DNA from: Ilex aquifolium
Taxonomy: Eukaryota > Streptophyta > Magnoliopsida > Aquifoliales > Aquifoliaceae
Direction of reading: 5' to 3'
Assembly (NCBI GenBank): GCA_951799425.1
Contig: OX637393.1
Span: forward strand, 12,382,744-12,446,743
Length of the DNA: 64,000 nt
In this document: piece by piece, positions 23,743-36,123 of the stretch
Layout: the number at the start of each line of letters is the position of its first letter
Position numbering within the stretch: the stretch's first letter is position 1
Notes under the pieces: generated by a model
Told to the model about the DNA's origin: nothing
The model's database searches: none
Seen by the model: only the letters and a program-made list of their open reading frames with translations
Program-made: the position numbers and the translations under genes

Positions 23743-25720
23743 AGCCTAACCAGATGCACTAAAATTTATTTATTTTTATTTATTTATGTTTTTGCCCTTA
23801 AGTCATTCGCGCCTATTTTTTAAGGTCCATTATTTTGTCACTGATTTCCAGTGAGATCTTATTCAATCTCTTTCATAGATCCAATCAGATCTTTCAAATT
23901 TTCTTACTCAATCACATTGAAAAATTTGTTATTTCTTAATCGTTATCTTCAGCTAACTCTGAGATCTCATATTCTATATGTAAAATTCATCAAAACATTC
24001 TTCATCTTTTGAGATATCGATTGAAGGTATATTTTTTCATTGTTTTTATGATTATTGTTTTGATTTTGCAAGATTTGACGTAATTATTTATTTAAATTTA
24101 TTCGAATCATTATATGTGAAATCGACAATAGAAGATGTTTCGTTCTTCATTGACGAAGCCCTTAATTCTAATTTTACTTTGTTTAAACCTCTTATGTCAA
24201 TGTCAGATTTTCACGTGAAGTTCTATATGTTTAGTTTATAATGACTTCATTTGTAACTGTCCAATTTTTTTTGTATGCAGTGTCTCATTTTTTTTTCCTT
24301 CGTGAATTTTATGTGAAGTTCTATATCTTTATGAGTAATGCTACACAGACTTAAAAACTAGACTTGATGATATGGCTGCTGATGTGTACCAGTCATGTCA
24401 TTAGTTTCTTTCCCAAAAAAAAAAAAAAAAAATCAGATTTTAAAGAAGATATCAGATTTTATTCTCTCCATCGATAGAACCAAACTCTTCCCTCTTCCCT
24501 CTTCCCTCTTCCCTCTTCTCTCCCTGTCGCCTTCTCCATTCCCTTTCACTAAACCAAACACCGCCGGCCACAAATCAACAGCCATAGGATTTCTCTATCG
24601 ACATACCCAAGAACCGGGCTTCACAACTTCGACAACGACGCTGACCAAGGACCCAGATCTCGCCTTTGAAAAATCCAGCTGCTCATATTTTTTCCTATTT
24701 CGCGAGGTCACGCTTCTCCTCCCCTCTTTACCTCTTCGCTGGAGTAGACAATCGTTCGAAGCCTTTGGAGTAAACAATTGCTTCAATCAAGATTTTTGTA
24801 AGTGTCCCCATCTCTTTTTGTTTTTTCTTTGTTGCTTTACTGTTACAACATATTGCTTTATTGTTATGAATTTCTCAAGCCTAGATTTTTTACTAATGAT
24901 TAATGATGTCGATTATTTAATAAATGAGACACATTCATTGGAGTAGGGATGGGAAAAATTAGTCACTTCAGAGCAAATTTAATTTTAATGGTGTATTCTC
25001 TCTGAACAAATTGAGGTGCACAAAAAACCTCTTCTTTATTGTTATTATTATATCTCAATTAATACCATTTGGTGTCATGAGTATGAGAAAGCTAGCCTCC
25101 TCACCTTCACATGGAGAATTACTCTGTTCATAATCCATATGTTTAGGAGTATTCCTTATTTTGCCAAAATGCAATCAACACTATGTTTGCCCAAGTGCGT
25201 TCTATTACCCTTGGGTATATATTGAGGAATTTTTAGAAATTTTTTCCATATTTTCATGAATTGTTGCCTTTTCCTTTATGCGCCCGAAATTTTTGGTCAT
25301 TCACTAAAAATGCAAGCCAAAGCTTCTTATGTACGAAGAATTGGGGAGGAAATGAATTATAAGCCTTTTATCTGGTTGCTAAAACTAGGAATCTGCATAT
25401 CAATGGTGTATCTCAATTTCTTCTTTAATCCCATTTGATGTGGTGAACACTAAAAGCTTTTCCTTCCATGTAAGCTCTACATGAATTAGGGTGAAACAAA
25501 AAGGAAATACAAACACGAATTCTTGTGAGTGACTCAGTGACGGGCAAGTTGTCCCCTCTGTTGATTTGGAGTCTCAGACTTACTCTTGCTATAGTCAAAT
25601 ATGAACAATTAGCGTGGAGAAATTTTGCTGAGTACCACTTAATTTTAAAACTTTTATAGGTTGAGTGGGATATATCTTGATAATATTCTCAATTATTGAG
25701 GACCTTAGGTGGTTTACTAT
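23743..25720. other. Intergenic stretch between the hAT nest and the gypsy LTR
   Basis: Apart from the leader-like segment at 24440-24800 and an A-run near 24415-24432, I see no gene or clear mobile element. Short open frames at 25016-25225 and 25256-25438 do not resemble known proteins. Confidence 0.4.
24440..24800 (+). other. Leader-exon-like region with (CTTCCCT)n and a splice donor
   Basis: A CT-rich tract (24486-24520, tandem CTTCCCT) is followed by relatively GC-rich sequence, ending at a good donor (TTTTT then GTAAGTGTC) near 24797. An open frame runs through, but its composition is that of an untranslated leader and I recognise no protein. It may be the 5' end of an unseen gene or of a mobile element. 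No downstream exon was found before the gypsy LTR at 25721. Confidence 0.3.
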
Positions 25721-26227
25721 TGAAGGGGCATAAAAATATGCCACGTGTAGATGGTCACGCAAGGGTCACGTGAGGGGTTAAGCCCTGCAGAGCCCGAGGT
25801 GAATTGATCAGTTCGGCAGCAAAGTCGAACAGAAGCTACTCGGTGAGGAAGATAAGAACCGAACGGCATGATCGAAGCCTATGATCAAGGGATCTGATTG
25901 TACCAATCTAAGCTATAATCAAAGGAGCGTTCGGTTAATCTAGAAGAACCCTAGCAAATAATGCCGAATCTTATGGGAATGGGTAATCATCTCCAGAACG
26001 ATAAGGCAATTGGAGACTACATAAACCGGCGGAGGAGAATAGTCGAGGTACGCAAGATCCTTCTAATACACAGTTCAATTCGTTCTATTCGTTTACAGAC
26101 TTAAGCTTCGGAGTGCCTTCGATCGAAGCACTTCGATCTTAGGCAGTTTGTTCGTTTTGCAGGGATCTTGACCTTACGGAGAGATATCACAGTTCTCTAG
26201 GAGGTAAAGGATATTTGACCTCTTACA
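25721..26227 (+). mobile_element. 5' LTR of a Ty3/gypsy Tat-type element
   Basis: Starts TGAAGGGGCATAAAAATATG and ends CCTCTTACA, immediately before a primer-binding site at 26228. The end is well fixed by the primer site; the start is inferred from the TG dinucleotide and the composition change. No 3' partner LTR is in the window. Confidence 0.55.
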
Positions 26228-26247
26228 TTTGGCGCCGTCTGTGGGAA
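26228..26247 (+). other. Retrotransposon primer-binding site
   Basis: TTTGGCGCCGTCTGTGGGA directly follows the LTR end CA. TGGCGCCGTCTGTGGG-type sites are characteristic of plant Tat-group gypsy elements and would pair with the 3' end of a host tRNA to prime minus-strand DNA synthesis. Confidence 0.75.
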
Positions 26248-26263
26248 GCCGCAACAATAAGTC

Positions 26264-27846
26264 ATGTCGAGATTGAAGAGCACGCTAGGATCGCCGCTGG
26301 AGCCTGAGCTACAATGTGAAGACTCAGATCCAAACTACCGCGTCTCATTTCCCTCTGGAAGCGATATATGGGTAGATATTTACGACAATCACGATGAACA
26401 GCAGGAGGATAGGATTTCCTCCGCTAGTTTCAACCTAGAAGATGACCAAAACCGGCGTCATGAACCGAGGGAAGGGTCCCTCAGTGCCGAGGGGGATACT
26501 CCTGCCGTCATGAAGTTGGTCCAGGCGATGCAAGACCGTCTTGATGCGCACGACGAGATGTTCAGAAAATCGTATGCGAGGGAGAAAGCCTTGAAACAAG
26601 AAAATGAAGAATTAAAACAAAAACTGAGAAAAATAAGCGAGAGGGAAGATTTAGTTCATGAAAATCGCCGAACCCGTAGGAGGCAGAACCAAACACCTGA
26701 CAGATGGGGAGAAAGAAAAGATCCCCAAAGAACTTGGTACCACAAGAAGACAGAGCAGCCCGACGGTCAGGAAGATTGGAAGCAATTTATCACAAATGAG
26801 CTCGATTGCCGGTTGAAACGACCGAGCAAAGAATCGCGAGGGATCTGGCACAGAAAGCAACCGGAGGATATGTAGGAGAAGCAGAAGTTTCACCGTTTAC
26901 TCGGTGGATAGATCAAAGCTCGGATACCGAGCAAATTTGTCGTCCCGAGTTTTAAACTCTATGACGGCAAGACTGACCCCACTGTTCACATTCGCCACTG
27001 TAGAAAATTAATGATTGTGCACAAAAAAATGAGCCCCTACTCTGTACCATATTTCCTAGCAGCCTTGGCGAATCGGCGATGAAGTGGTTCGACGGGCTCC
27101 CCAAAAATTCGGTGGATAGCTGGTGTCAGCTAGCCGAATAATTTACGGCTCAGTTCATAACCAGTAGCCGACAGCCTAAGGATGTCGGGGCACTATTGAC
27201 TCTAAGAAAAAGAAGCGGGGAGACGTTGCAGGAATATGCACACAGGTACTGGGAGACAATGAATGAGATTGAAACGTGCAATCTGGAAATAGTGGTCGCA
27301 TCGTTCAAAATCGGGTTGCCCAAAGAGAATCCATTATACCAATCATTGACAAGACGACCCGCAACAATTATGGAGGAACTGATGGCAAGAGTCTAAAAGT
27401 ACGCCAAGGTTGATGACGACCTCGGTAAGGACACGAGAAGAGAACAACTAGGCAAGAAGCAGTTCGGCAGGGACAAATTGGGACACCCAGCTCGGGAGGA
27501 GGGTAAGGACCAGGAGAAATGGGTCTTCCCCTCGAAATCCCCATATATGGGTGTGAGCACGGTGTTTAAAGAGCCGATCTATAAAATTTTGTCCCAGATA
27601 AGGGGAAAGCCGTACTTTAAATGGCCGAACAAGTTAGGAGGAGATCCATCTAAGAGGAATCAAAATTTCAAATGTTCTTATCATCGTGATATTGGACACA
27701 TGACGGAGAACTGTCATTCGTTAAAGCATCACCTAGAAGAACTCGTTCAGGCTGGACACTTATCACAATTTGTCGAGGACGGAGGAAAAGGTAACACCAA
27801 CCTCGGTAGTCTCCCACATGACCGACCTAACTTGAGATCTATTTAA
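26264..27846 (+). pseudogene. Gypsy Tat-type gag (frameshifted, truncated)
   Basis: Capsid polyprotein of the element whose LTR and primer site lie just upstream. The first open frame (26264-26875, 203 residues) has a Glu/Lys-rich coiled coil (about residues 85-130). A frameshift near 26860 moves to the frame carrying FVVPSFKLYDGKTDP and then the retrotransposon gag core (27196-27396: SGETLQEYAHRYWETMNEI). A stop separates this from 27478-27846, which holds a zinc-knuckle-like CSYHRDIGHMTENCHSLK segment. The coding sequence breaks off near 27826, where it runs into a fragment of the solo-LTR family. Protease and pol are absent. Confidence 0.85.
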
Positions 27847-28343
27847 AATATCCTGCTTTTCCTTCAAAATGGTATATGTGCTATTTGTGAAAATTAGACC
27901 AACCGTTTTATATGTTTTTCTAAACCTTGTTTGAGTTTGGAAGATTTTGCTACAGAGCTTCGTGCTCATCCCCTACAAATTACATTTTTCAGATTTGGTG
28001 CTAGAGGAGGATCTCGGCATCGACGAGTCAGGGCATTGGGAGGCTCCACTCGAGGGGAACCTAGATCCCGAGGTGGATATGTAGAGATGTAGCTTCTTTT
28101 GTACTAGACTAGGTTATTATTTTGGACACTGTCAGGTCTAGTTTCTTTTGGTATTCCGCTGTGCTACTTTAATTAATTTTTGAGATGTAAATGCCATGGT
28201 TGGGCATATTCTTTTGGATAATGATGTAAATATTTTATGGATGATGAATGAAGTTTAATGTATTTATGGATGATATTAGTGCTCTCATGATGTAAATGGT
28301 TTTAGTATGTAATGACGTCCAGGGTGTGTTTTGGGGCGTTACA
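27828..28343 (+). mobile_element. 3' fragment of the solo-LTR family
   Basis: From ACTTGAGATC near 27828 to GGGGCGTTACA at 28343 the sequence aligns with the last quarter of solo LTRs 1 and 2, including CTACAGAGCTTCGTGCTCA and GGGCATATTCTTTTGGATAA. The first three quarters of the LTR are missing and replaced by gypsy gag, so this is a deletion or recombination junction between two retrotransposons. The last residues of the gag open frame are encoded by this LTR. Confidence 0.85.
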
Positions 28344-28729
28344 ATATAGGTTTAGAACATACTTGTATGAGCCATGATACTCGATCTCTAGATTTCTTTC
28401 GTGAAAGGGCAAGGTCTTCCTCTCCTTCTTCAAAGTAATATGTGGCTCTCAATGGGACAAGTCAAATTAGGGTTATCAAGTGGAGAGGGGACCTAGTCTG
28501 CTATTTATAATGAAATCTAATGGGTTCTCCCATTAAGGGCCACAATTAGATTAAGACCTACACTTAACCGCCTCAACCACATCAATTAAAAAGATGTAAA
28601 TAAGCTCATCAAAATAGATCACTTAATAATATTGGGCTCATCTCATTGGACCATAAATTCATCCCGTTTTTCACAAACTAAAAATTAACTATCAATTAAT
28701 GGAAGTCCAATATAGGGAAAATTCTAACA
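28344..28729 (-). mobile_element. 3' LTR (or part) of the Ty1/copia element
   Basis: On the minus strand the LTR starts at 28729 with TGTTAGAATTTTCCC, preceded by a purine-rich tract (28742-28730, CCAAGTGGGAGAA) that fits the polypurine tract priming plus-strand synthesis. The far end near 28344-28364 abuts the gypsy-type LTR fragment, and its exact CA terminus and duplication are unclear. It belongs with the pol remnant at 29429-31893. Confidence 0.65.
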
Positions 28730-29428
28730 TTCTCCCACTTGGAAAACATTAATTGTAGTCATTTAAAAATAAAATAAAATTATATATATTTTTAAAAAAC
28801 GACTCTCGGGCTAATCAAACAAAACTCAATGTGGGCACAACAAAAAAATATGGTCATGAGACAACATCTCAAACACAACCCGGTCCAATAAAACTACTAT
28901 TTTCGAACCATGGGGACCTTTACATCCTTTATTGACATAGGACCAATCCATGATTACAAAAAATAATAATTCTATTAACAAGGATCAAGATGTGGTAGTG
29001 TAGCAAGAAAATAACATCTCAGTATGTGATCTGATAAATATGTTATTTTCATTGTCAGTCCTCCAAATGATTTCTCTTTAACAACATGCTTCAGCAATAA
29101 GGTAGAGAAATCCATTAGCTTCAACAATAAGCTAGTATGTCTCCAAACTTAAAATCTCAAGATTTTCTCAAATGGTGTAATTAGAGACATACTTCATTGA
29201 CAAAACAGTCATACTTAAGACATACACCAAACCTTAAAATTTTATATAAAATGACATGTCATAAATGTGCACACATACAACATAGTAAGAATATCGTGCT
29301 AACAATAAGCATAATCATCCAAATATTTATTATTCATCAAATAGATGTATCTCAACCATAATGAGTATCAAATATCACATATGTAATTAAATCAATACTA
29401 AAGTTCTTAACATATAAATAAACATTCA

Positions 29429-31893
29429 CTAACCAAGTACATCAAAAGACCCCAAAATGCCCATGTTGTCAACATGTTTCTTAAAAGTTATAGGTCTCAT
29501 TCCCTTGGTTAAAAGATCAGCAAGCATTAATTTTGTATTAATATGTTCAATCACAATGTCACATTTCTTCACAAGATCCCTAACAGAAAGATATTTAATT
29601 TTCATATGTTAAGACCTACTAGAATGTTTGTTGTTCTTTGAGAAGAACACAGTTGCACTATTATCACAATAAATTATTAGTAGTCTAGAGATAGAATCAA
29701 CAATCATAAGTCCTGAAATAAAATTCCTGGGCCATATAGCTTGTGTTGCAGCTCCATAACAAGCTACAAATTCAGCTTGCATAGTGGAAGAAGTTGTGAG
29801 AGTTTGTTTAACACTCTTCTATGCTATTGCTCCTCCAGCTAACATGAAAATATACTCTGAAATGGATTTTAAATCATCCTGACACCCAACAAAATCTGAA
29901 TCTGAGTATCCAATCACCTCAAGACTATCAACTTTTCTATAAACAACCATGTAATTTTTTGTTCTTTGCAAGTATCTCATAACTTTTTTAGCTGCCACCC
30001 AATGATCTAATATTGGTTTAGAAAGATATCTGCCAAGAACACTAACTGCAAAAGCAATGACAGGCCTGGTACAAACCTGTGCATACATTAAACTGCCAAC
30101 AACACTCGCATAAGGTATATTCTTCATAGACTCCTCCTCAAGATCATTCTTGGGGCATTGGCTTAGACATGAATTTATCACCTTTCACAACAGGTACATC
30201 CTCAAACTTACAACTATGCATATTAAATCTTTCAAGCACATGATCTATATATGCCCTTTGAGAAAGTCCCAACAACCCACAACTCATATCCCTATGAATC
30301 TGAATGCCTAACACAAAAGATGTTTCCCCAAGATCTTTCATGTCAAATATTTTGCACAACAATTGCTTAATCTCATGAAATAAGCTCAAATCATTACTTG
30401 CAAGCAAAATATCATCAACATAAAGAACAAGAAAAATAAATTTACTCCCACTGACCTTAAGATATATGTATTGATCCATCTTGTTCTCAACAAAACCAAG
30501 AGAACTTACTATCTCATCAAATTTCATGTACCACTGACGAGAAGCCTGTTTGAGACCATAGATAGACTTCTTCAACTTGCACACTAAATGTTTTTCCCAT
30601 TCTCCTTAAAAATCTCAGACTGCATCATATAAACTTTTTCACTAAGCTCACCATTTAGGAAAGTTGTCTTCACATCCATCTAGTGAAGTTCTAGATCAAA
30701 ATGAACCACTAATGTCATAATGATCCTGAAAGAATTTTTAGTAGAGACAGGTGAGAAAGTTTCATTAAAATCTATACCTTCACTCTAGCTATACCATTTT
30801 ACTACCAATCTATTCTTAAATCTTTCAATCTTACATTTGGAGTCCATCTTAGTTTTAAACACCCATTTGCAGCCAATGAGTTTACATCCCTCAGGAAGTT
30901 GTACAAGCTCCTACACTTCATTGTGTACCATAGAATGCATCTCATCTTTCATGGCACCTACCCACATATCAAATTGAGAACAAGAAATAGCATTATAGTA
31001 TGTTACAGAATCGCCAATATCATAATCACTTTCTCCAAGGTATACATAATATTCATCAGAAATAACAGGTCTCTTTGGTCTTGTAGACCTTCTCAAGGAA
31101 ATTTCAGTAATTGGCTCTAAAGGCTGAGGAGCCTCAATAGGAACAGAAGGGTCAATTGCAGGAACAAGAGGATCAACAACTGGAATAGAAAAATTAACTA
31201 CAGAAACAAGTATAATATTCTCTTGCACAAAAGGTAAAGGAATAGAAATAAATTTATCTTGCTCATGCTCACTAATAGGCCGCGAGCAACCAACATCAGC
31301 AACATCAAGTTCCATAAATTTTATTGTTAAGAACTCAACAATTTTAGGACCACGTGTAGGACAATAAAATCGGTATCCTTTCGAATGTTTTGGTTAACCT
31401 ATGAAGAAACAATGAATAGTTCTAGGATCAGTCTTTTTCTCAAAAGGGTTATAGATTTTGACCTTAGTAGAACAACCCCAGACTCAAAAATGGTTAAGGT
31501 TTGGTTTCCTATTGGTCCATAATTCAAAAAGTGTTTTTGGAACAGATTTGCTAGGAACTCTATTAAGAATGTATGAAGCCATTTTAATGGCTTCTCTCCA
31601 ATGATAATCAAGTAAGTTACATCTACTCATCATGTTCCTCATCATGTCTTTAAGGGTGCGAGTACGCATTTCAGCCACACCATTCTACTCGGGACTACCA
31701 GACATGGTATATTGGACAACAATCCCACAATCTTGCAAGTACTTGGCAAACGGTCACAAATGCTGCCCAAACACGTCATGTTTGCCATAATACTCATCAC
31801 CACGGTCAGACCTAACAATTTTGAAGACTTTCCCTAATTGTTTCTCTACCTCAGTTTTGAAAATTTTAAACTTCACCCAATGACTATTTCTTT
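29429..31893 (-). pseudogene. Ty1/copia pol: integrase, reverse transcriptase, RNase H (decayed)
   Basis: Minus-strand order is integrase, reverse transcriptase, RNase H, which is the copia order. Integrase: VRSDRGDEYYG (second Asp) near 31810, and NGVAEM...RTLKDMMRNMMS from 31680. Reverse transcriptase: KLKKSIYGLKQASRQWYMKF and an intact LYVDDILLASNDL active site (near 30420). RNase H: IGYSDSDFVGCQDD, then ADLLTKGMRPITFKKHVDNM, with the stop at 29429. At least six nonsense codons interrupt it, several where Trp or Gln is expected. Gag, protease and the N-terminal part of integrase are missing, as is the 5' LTR. Confidence 0.9.
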
Positions 31894-31902
31894 CTCAAGG
31901 TA

Positions 31903-33194
31903 TTAGAAGTTGTAAAACTTTAACTCGAATTCATGACTTAATGGACATCTTAAATTATTAATTAGACCCATTGTTTTGCATTTCTAAGCAATAGTCTTTC
32001 ACACTAATGAATTGGATTATGCATAAACTTAAAAAAAAATGTATGACATAAACTGAAGACTATTATGCAATTATTGTTAGAAACATGTATCATTATAAAA
32101 AATTATAATTGAAACAACCAATTGTGCTTTGAACTAAGTAATGTGTATTCTTTGTTATCCACATAAATTTCATGATAAATTATTTTCTACTGTAAAACTT
32201 AACCATGAATAGAAAGGCAAAATACTTACAATTCATGAAATTAGTTCCTTGAGTAAATTCATATTTTTTTTTGTTTAATGTTCAACATAAAACAAATATG
32301 TGATTGAAAATCATTAAATTACTCATATAAGATCATTGGCAAATATATGATATAGATGAATAACATAGTCATTATTGTGGCATTCAATCAAACAGGACAT
32401 GAACCAAATGTTCCATGTATCCTATTGTTCCTGGAGAGTACAATACAAAGAACCTGAGATGAGAATGATAAAGCAGAGGGCTTCTATGATCCAACAACAT
32501 TGTTGCAAGGACAGAGATAAGTTTTAGGCAATTAAACTTGTTCGTTATTTCTTGGAGTGCAGAAAATCTTGAAGAAAAATCACTTGGTCGTGGAACCAAA
32601 TTGAGCGCCAAAAATACGATAGATAGGTAAAGTGACAGAGAGCTGATCTGTTTTCGAAACATAGGAGAGTCCTCAAGCTTGACGATGTTCAATCTACACG
32701 TTAGAATTAAAACTATCCAAACAACACTCAATTCCCTAAAAACCAAACACGAACTCTCATTCCAAAATACCAATCACCTCCACACAAATTTAGTTCAGTT
32801 TCAAATTATTCATCAAGCTAAATTCAGAGTGAGGAAATGGATTTGCATTTAGAATGTTGTAACTGAGTTCTTATAAAAACCAAAAAAGCTTATACATGAA
32901 AATTTAATTTAGAGGGAGGAAACTTAAAAAGTCGGAAGGGTATTAACTTGGAAGGAGTAACCGTAGAACTGGATTTGTGTGTGTGAGAGGGAGAGAGGAA
33001 AAGATAGAGGGACACTTGAAGAGTTAAAGTAACGTGCAATGCATTAAAGTGGCAAAAAAAGTTTTTTTTTTAAGGTAAGAAAACAATCGGGCGATAGTGA
33101 GTAAAAGGTTAAGAATGACATTATGGACTTTTTGAAGGGTAAATGTGGAAAAAAAATATTTTTCATGTATGCTGATATTTTAAAGTAGTATAGA
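31903..33194 (-). mobile_element. Helitron-like element: clear 5' end, uncertain 3' end
   Basis: At 33194 on the minus strand, TCTATACTACTTTAAAATA preceded by A is nearly identical to the 5' terminus of the Helitron at 3346, and similarity continues through ATCAGCAT. A possible 3' end lies at 31903: CTAA followed by T, directly after a short AAGTT-TTAC-AACTT stem. That stem is weak and closer to the end than usual, so this boundary is tentative. Inside is a CT-rich leader-like stretch and an unrecognised open frame (32773-32384). Confidence 0.45.
32384..32773 (-). other. Unrecognised 129-codon open frame inside the Helitron-like element
   Basis: The frame starts about 420 bp inside the Helitron 5' end, after a CT/CACA-rich leader-like region. 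The protein is hydrophobic-rich with no motif I can name. It is not the Rep/helicase of autonomous Helitrons. It could be captured gene sequence or chance. Confidence 0.2.
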
Positions 33195-33524
33195 TTGTCT
33201 TAGGATTTTTGTGTTGTTAATCAACATCGACAATTTCAAGCTCTTTCATTGACCTTTTTTTTTCCCAGTTTTTGCAATTCTTCCCATTGTCGTAGTCAAT
33301 GTCTTACCTGCCACATTTTTTTTGGGTGACTTTTATTTAGACACAAAGCATTTAAAGTCTTCATCTCTTTTCCTTTTTCATTCCTTCGTTTTGCACTTTA
33401 TATGCATCATTTTTTTCACTCTCCAGCACTTGGTCTGTCTAGATTGATGATTTCTTTGAATACACTTTAATTCAATTAGTATTTAATACATCACTAATTG
33501 CATCGAGTGAATCAATCAGTTGTT

Positions 33525-34800
33525 CATACTCTTCTCTTTCACTCAATATTTCCTCTTCATCTTCTTCTTTATCTTATGTTTCATCCACATCAGTTTCAAG
33601 GCCATATAATATTTCATGATAATGTTCCAAATCATTGGATTTGTCGTCCTTTTCTTCTTCTTCTTCACCATTTTTCCTCTCTGATCCATCTTCTTTTGTT
33701 ATTCTTTCAAATATTGTTTTACATCTATGCTATTTGATATTGATAGTTTTGACTTTTTGCTTCGGTGGGTAGAAAAAAATATATTTTCCTCTGATATTCA
33801 CTTCAATTTATTACTTAATACCTATGAGTTAATAATCAATCGAATTATTTTTTAGAGTGATATCAAATACTATAAAAGTGACAGTGCAAATGTTTGACTA
33901 TGAACAACCTGATTTGTCTTTAGTGTTCCAAGGTTCCATTTTAGTAACCGTGGTATTGCATGAGGATCTTCTGCTTCTATTATAGTTATGTGTTCATACA
34001 ACCAAATACTGTATCAACCATGGTAAATAGAATAGTGATTTATTTACTTAACTTAATCAAAAATAAAGTTACATATATAAGTTCCAAATTAATTTTGGCA
34101 CTGATTATGTTAATAGTTAATGTTGATAGTGACTCACCAGTAGTGTGACCAATAGCTAGACACCTTCGTTGGATATCTCGATTTCTGCACTACCAAAGAC
34201 TTCAATGCACAAAATATTATTTTTTACCATGCATACTCTTTTATCCAAGTTCTCTACGTACAAAACATATCCCCACCCTAATGCATGCCCAATTGTTAAA
34301 AAGAAGAGCATAATGATAATGTACAAACACAACAACCTCATGACATCTTCATGATCAATCTTGTTATTTTCATTTGCTGCTATTAACAATTGTTGTTTTA
34401 TTATTGGAGAAATCAACCTATCATCTTTAGGGATCTTCGTGTTATGAAGGTTGTTGTTTGTTTGGTGTGCTTTGTCACATCTATGATATCATGTCCATAA
34501 CGTATTCCAAAAATTAGGATAATATCAGTTTTTCTTAGGTTCATGTTTTCACCCACAATGTCAAATCTCAATGTACTGGCATCAAATCTAAAAATAATTT
34601 TAAATACATCGTTGTCTCTTGCACCATTGTGATTCCACCGGTTTTTCTATAATTGCCTTGAATAATAGCCAAAAAGGCATTTTTTTTATCAATACTGATG
34701 CGCGAGCTTCTTTAAATATTATTTCCTCCATTGTCTTCATGATCGCTTGCATATTTCACTGGTACTGCGAAAGGTAGTTTTTCTTTCCCCTTGTTTCTCT
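33525..34800 (-). pseudogene. Plant-mobile-domain-type protein fragment
   Basis: Several frames on the minus strand join into a recognisable pattern. EEIIFKEARASVLIKKMPFW near 34735 is followed by FRFDASTLRFDIVGENMNL near 34585, then (34416-34156) LIAANENNKIDHEDVMRLLC and YVENLDK. Further down, 33725-33525, is an acidic stretch rich in Glu and Asp. The order resembles the transposon-derived plant mobile domain (aminotransferase-like/Ulp1-associated) proteins as I know them. Frameshifts and stops make it non-functional. Assignment is by eye only. Confidence 0.45.
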
Positions 34801-34809
34801 AGGTTTTGA

Positions 34810-36085
34810 AGGTTTCTATCTTTTATGTCCTTTTTTCTTTAGTTCATCTACAAAACTTGATATGTCTTATGTGTTGTTACTTACATTGGTGTTCAACGCC
34901 TCAAATCGTATTTGGTTTGCTGGACTCTCTTTATCTTCACCATTATTGTCCTTACCAATTAAGATTAGACAATGTTAAAGCAATCATAAATGTGTAATTT
35001 GTAATGCAAACCAATAATTTGTAATGACAACGACAATTACAAACAAGTATTAAACACTTACTTTGACAATTGAAACAGATAAGTTTTACGAAAATTTGAC
35101 TCAATAACGACTTATATTGTCACTGTTGTATTTTTAATGTTTGTTGTATCAGATAAGATGATGTTGCGATTAGTTTCCTCATTCAAATAACCAATTTCAT
35201 GTTATCATGTTGAGTATTTGGAACATTAATTGAGCCAAGATTGCTAAACTTGTTTTTTGTAGTGAAATTCACTTTATTATTTAATAAAAGTTCTTCATTT
35301 TCTATTGAACGTGAAGGTCAAGTTTTATCCTATAAATTTCAGAAAATATTAAATACATTGAGTAACACTAGCATATATATATATATATATATACAAGTGA
35401 AATTTTTGCATAATCGAATTACAAATGCGGCCTATCTAAAAATTAATATGTTGAATCAATAACTAACTGTTACACAATGATATCATGTAAAATTATTATT
35501 CGTGAGGAAATCATTCATCGTGAATTAATCATATTATAATGAGATTATAAGAGGATCGTAACATTGTTACAAACTAATTTTTATGATGATTGGAACTAAT
35601 TTTTGGATTTTGTAACCCAAACTTATCTCAACAATAGGATTGTATAAGTTAATTTTGATAAATTTTGTGCAACACACATATTATTTTGTAGGTCTCAAAA
35701 AATCAACATTTTTCACTCAATGTGTAAGGTAAATACATTTGAGATAGAATATTTGCGTTTTGATTTGGACAACATAATATTTATCGGCACTAGGTCCATA
35801 CAAAAATTAAGAAAAATTTGGAGGCCGGTCCATATTTTAAGATATATGCGGCAAAAATTCAACCCAAAAACTTTGTTTGATTTTAAGTCCATTTTGTATT
35901 CAAATGTCTAAACTACCCCTAAAATCTCTCTTCCCTCAGATAAAAAAAAATTGACTGAGCAAATAAAGAAAATTGAAATTTTAGAAACTTACGAAAGTTA
36001 ATGCTTGTTTGGAATTTGAAATACAAATCCATAAAAATATATCTGAAAACTAAAACTCTTAAATTTTAGAGTTTTCTTATATTAT

Positions 36086-36123
<38 letters not shown>

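Noticed and set aside
24395..24946. 183-codon plus-strand frame as a gene
   Set aside because: Composition is that of translated poly-A, a CT-rich leader and intron; no family resemblance. Recorded only as a leader-like region.
26651..26893. Minus-strand open frame inside gag
   Set aside because: Antisense shadow of the gypsy gag coding region.
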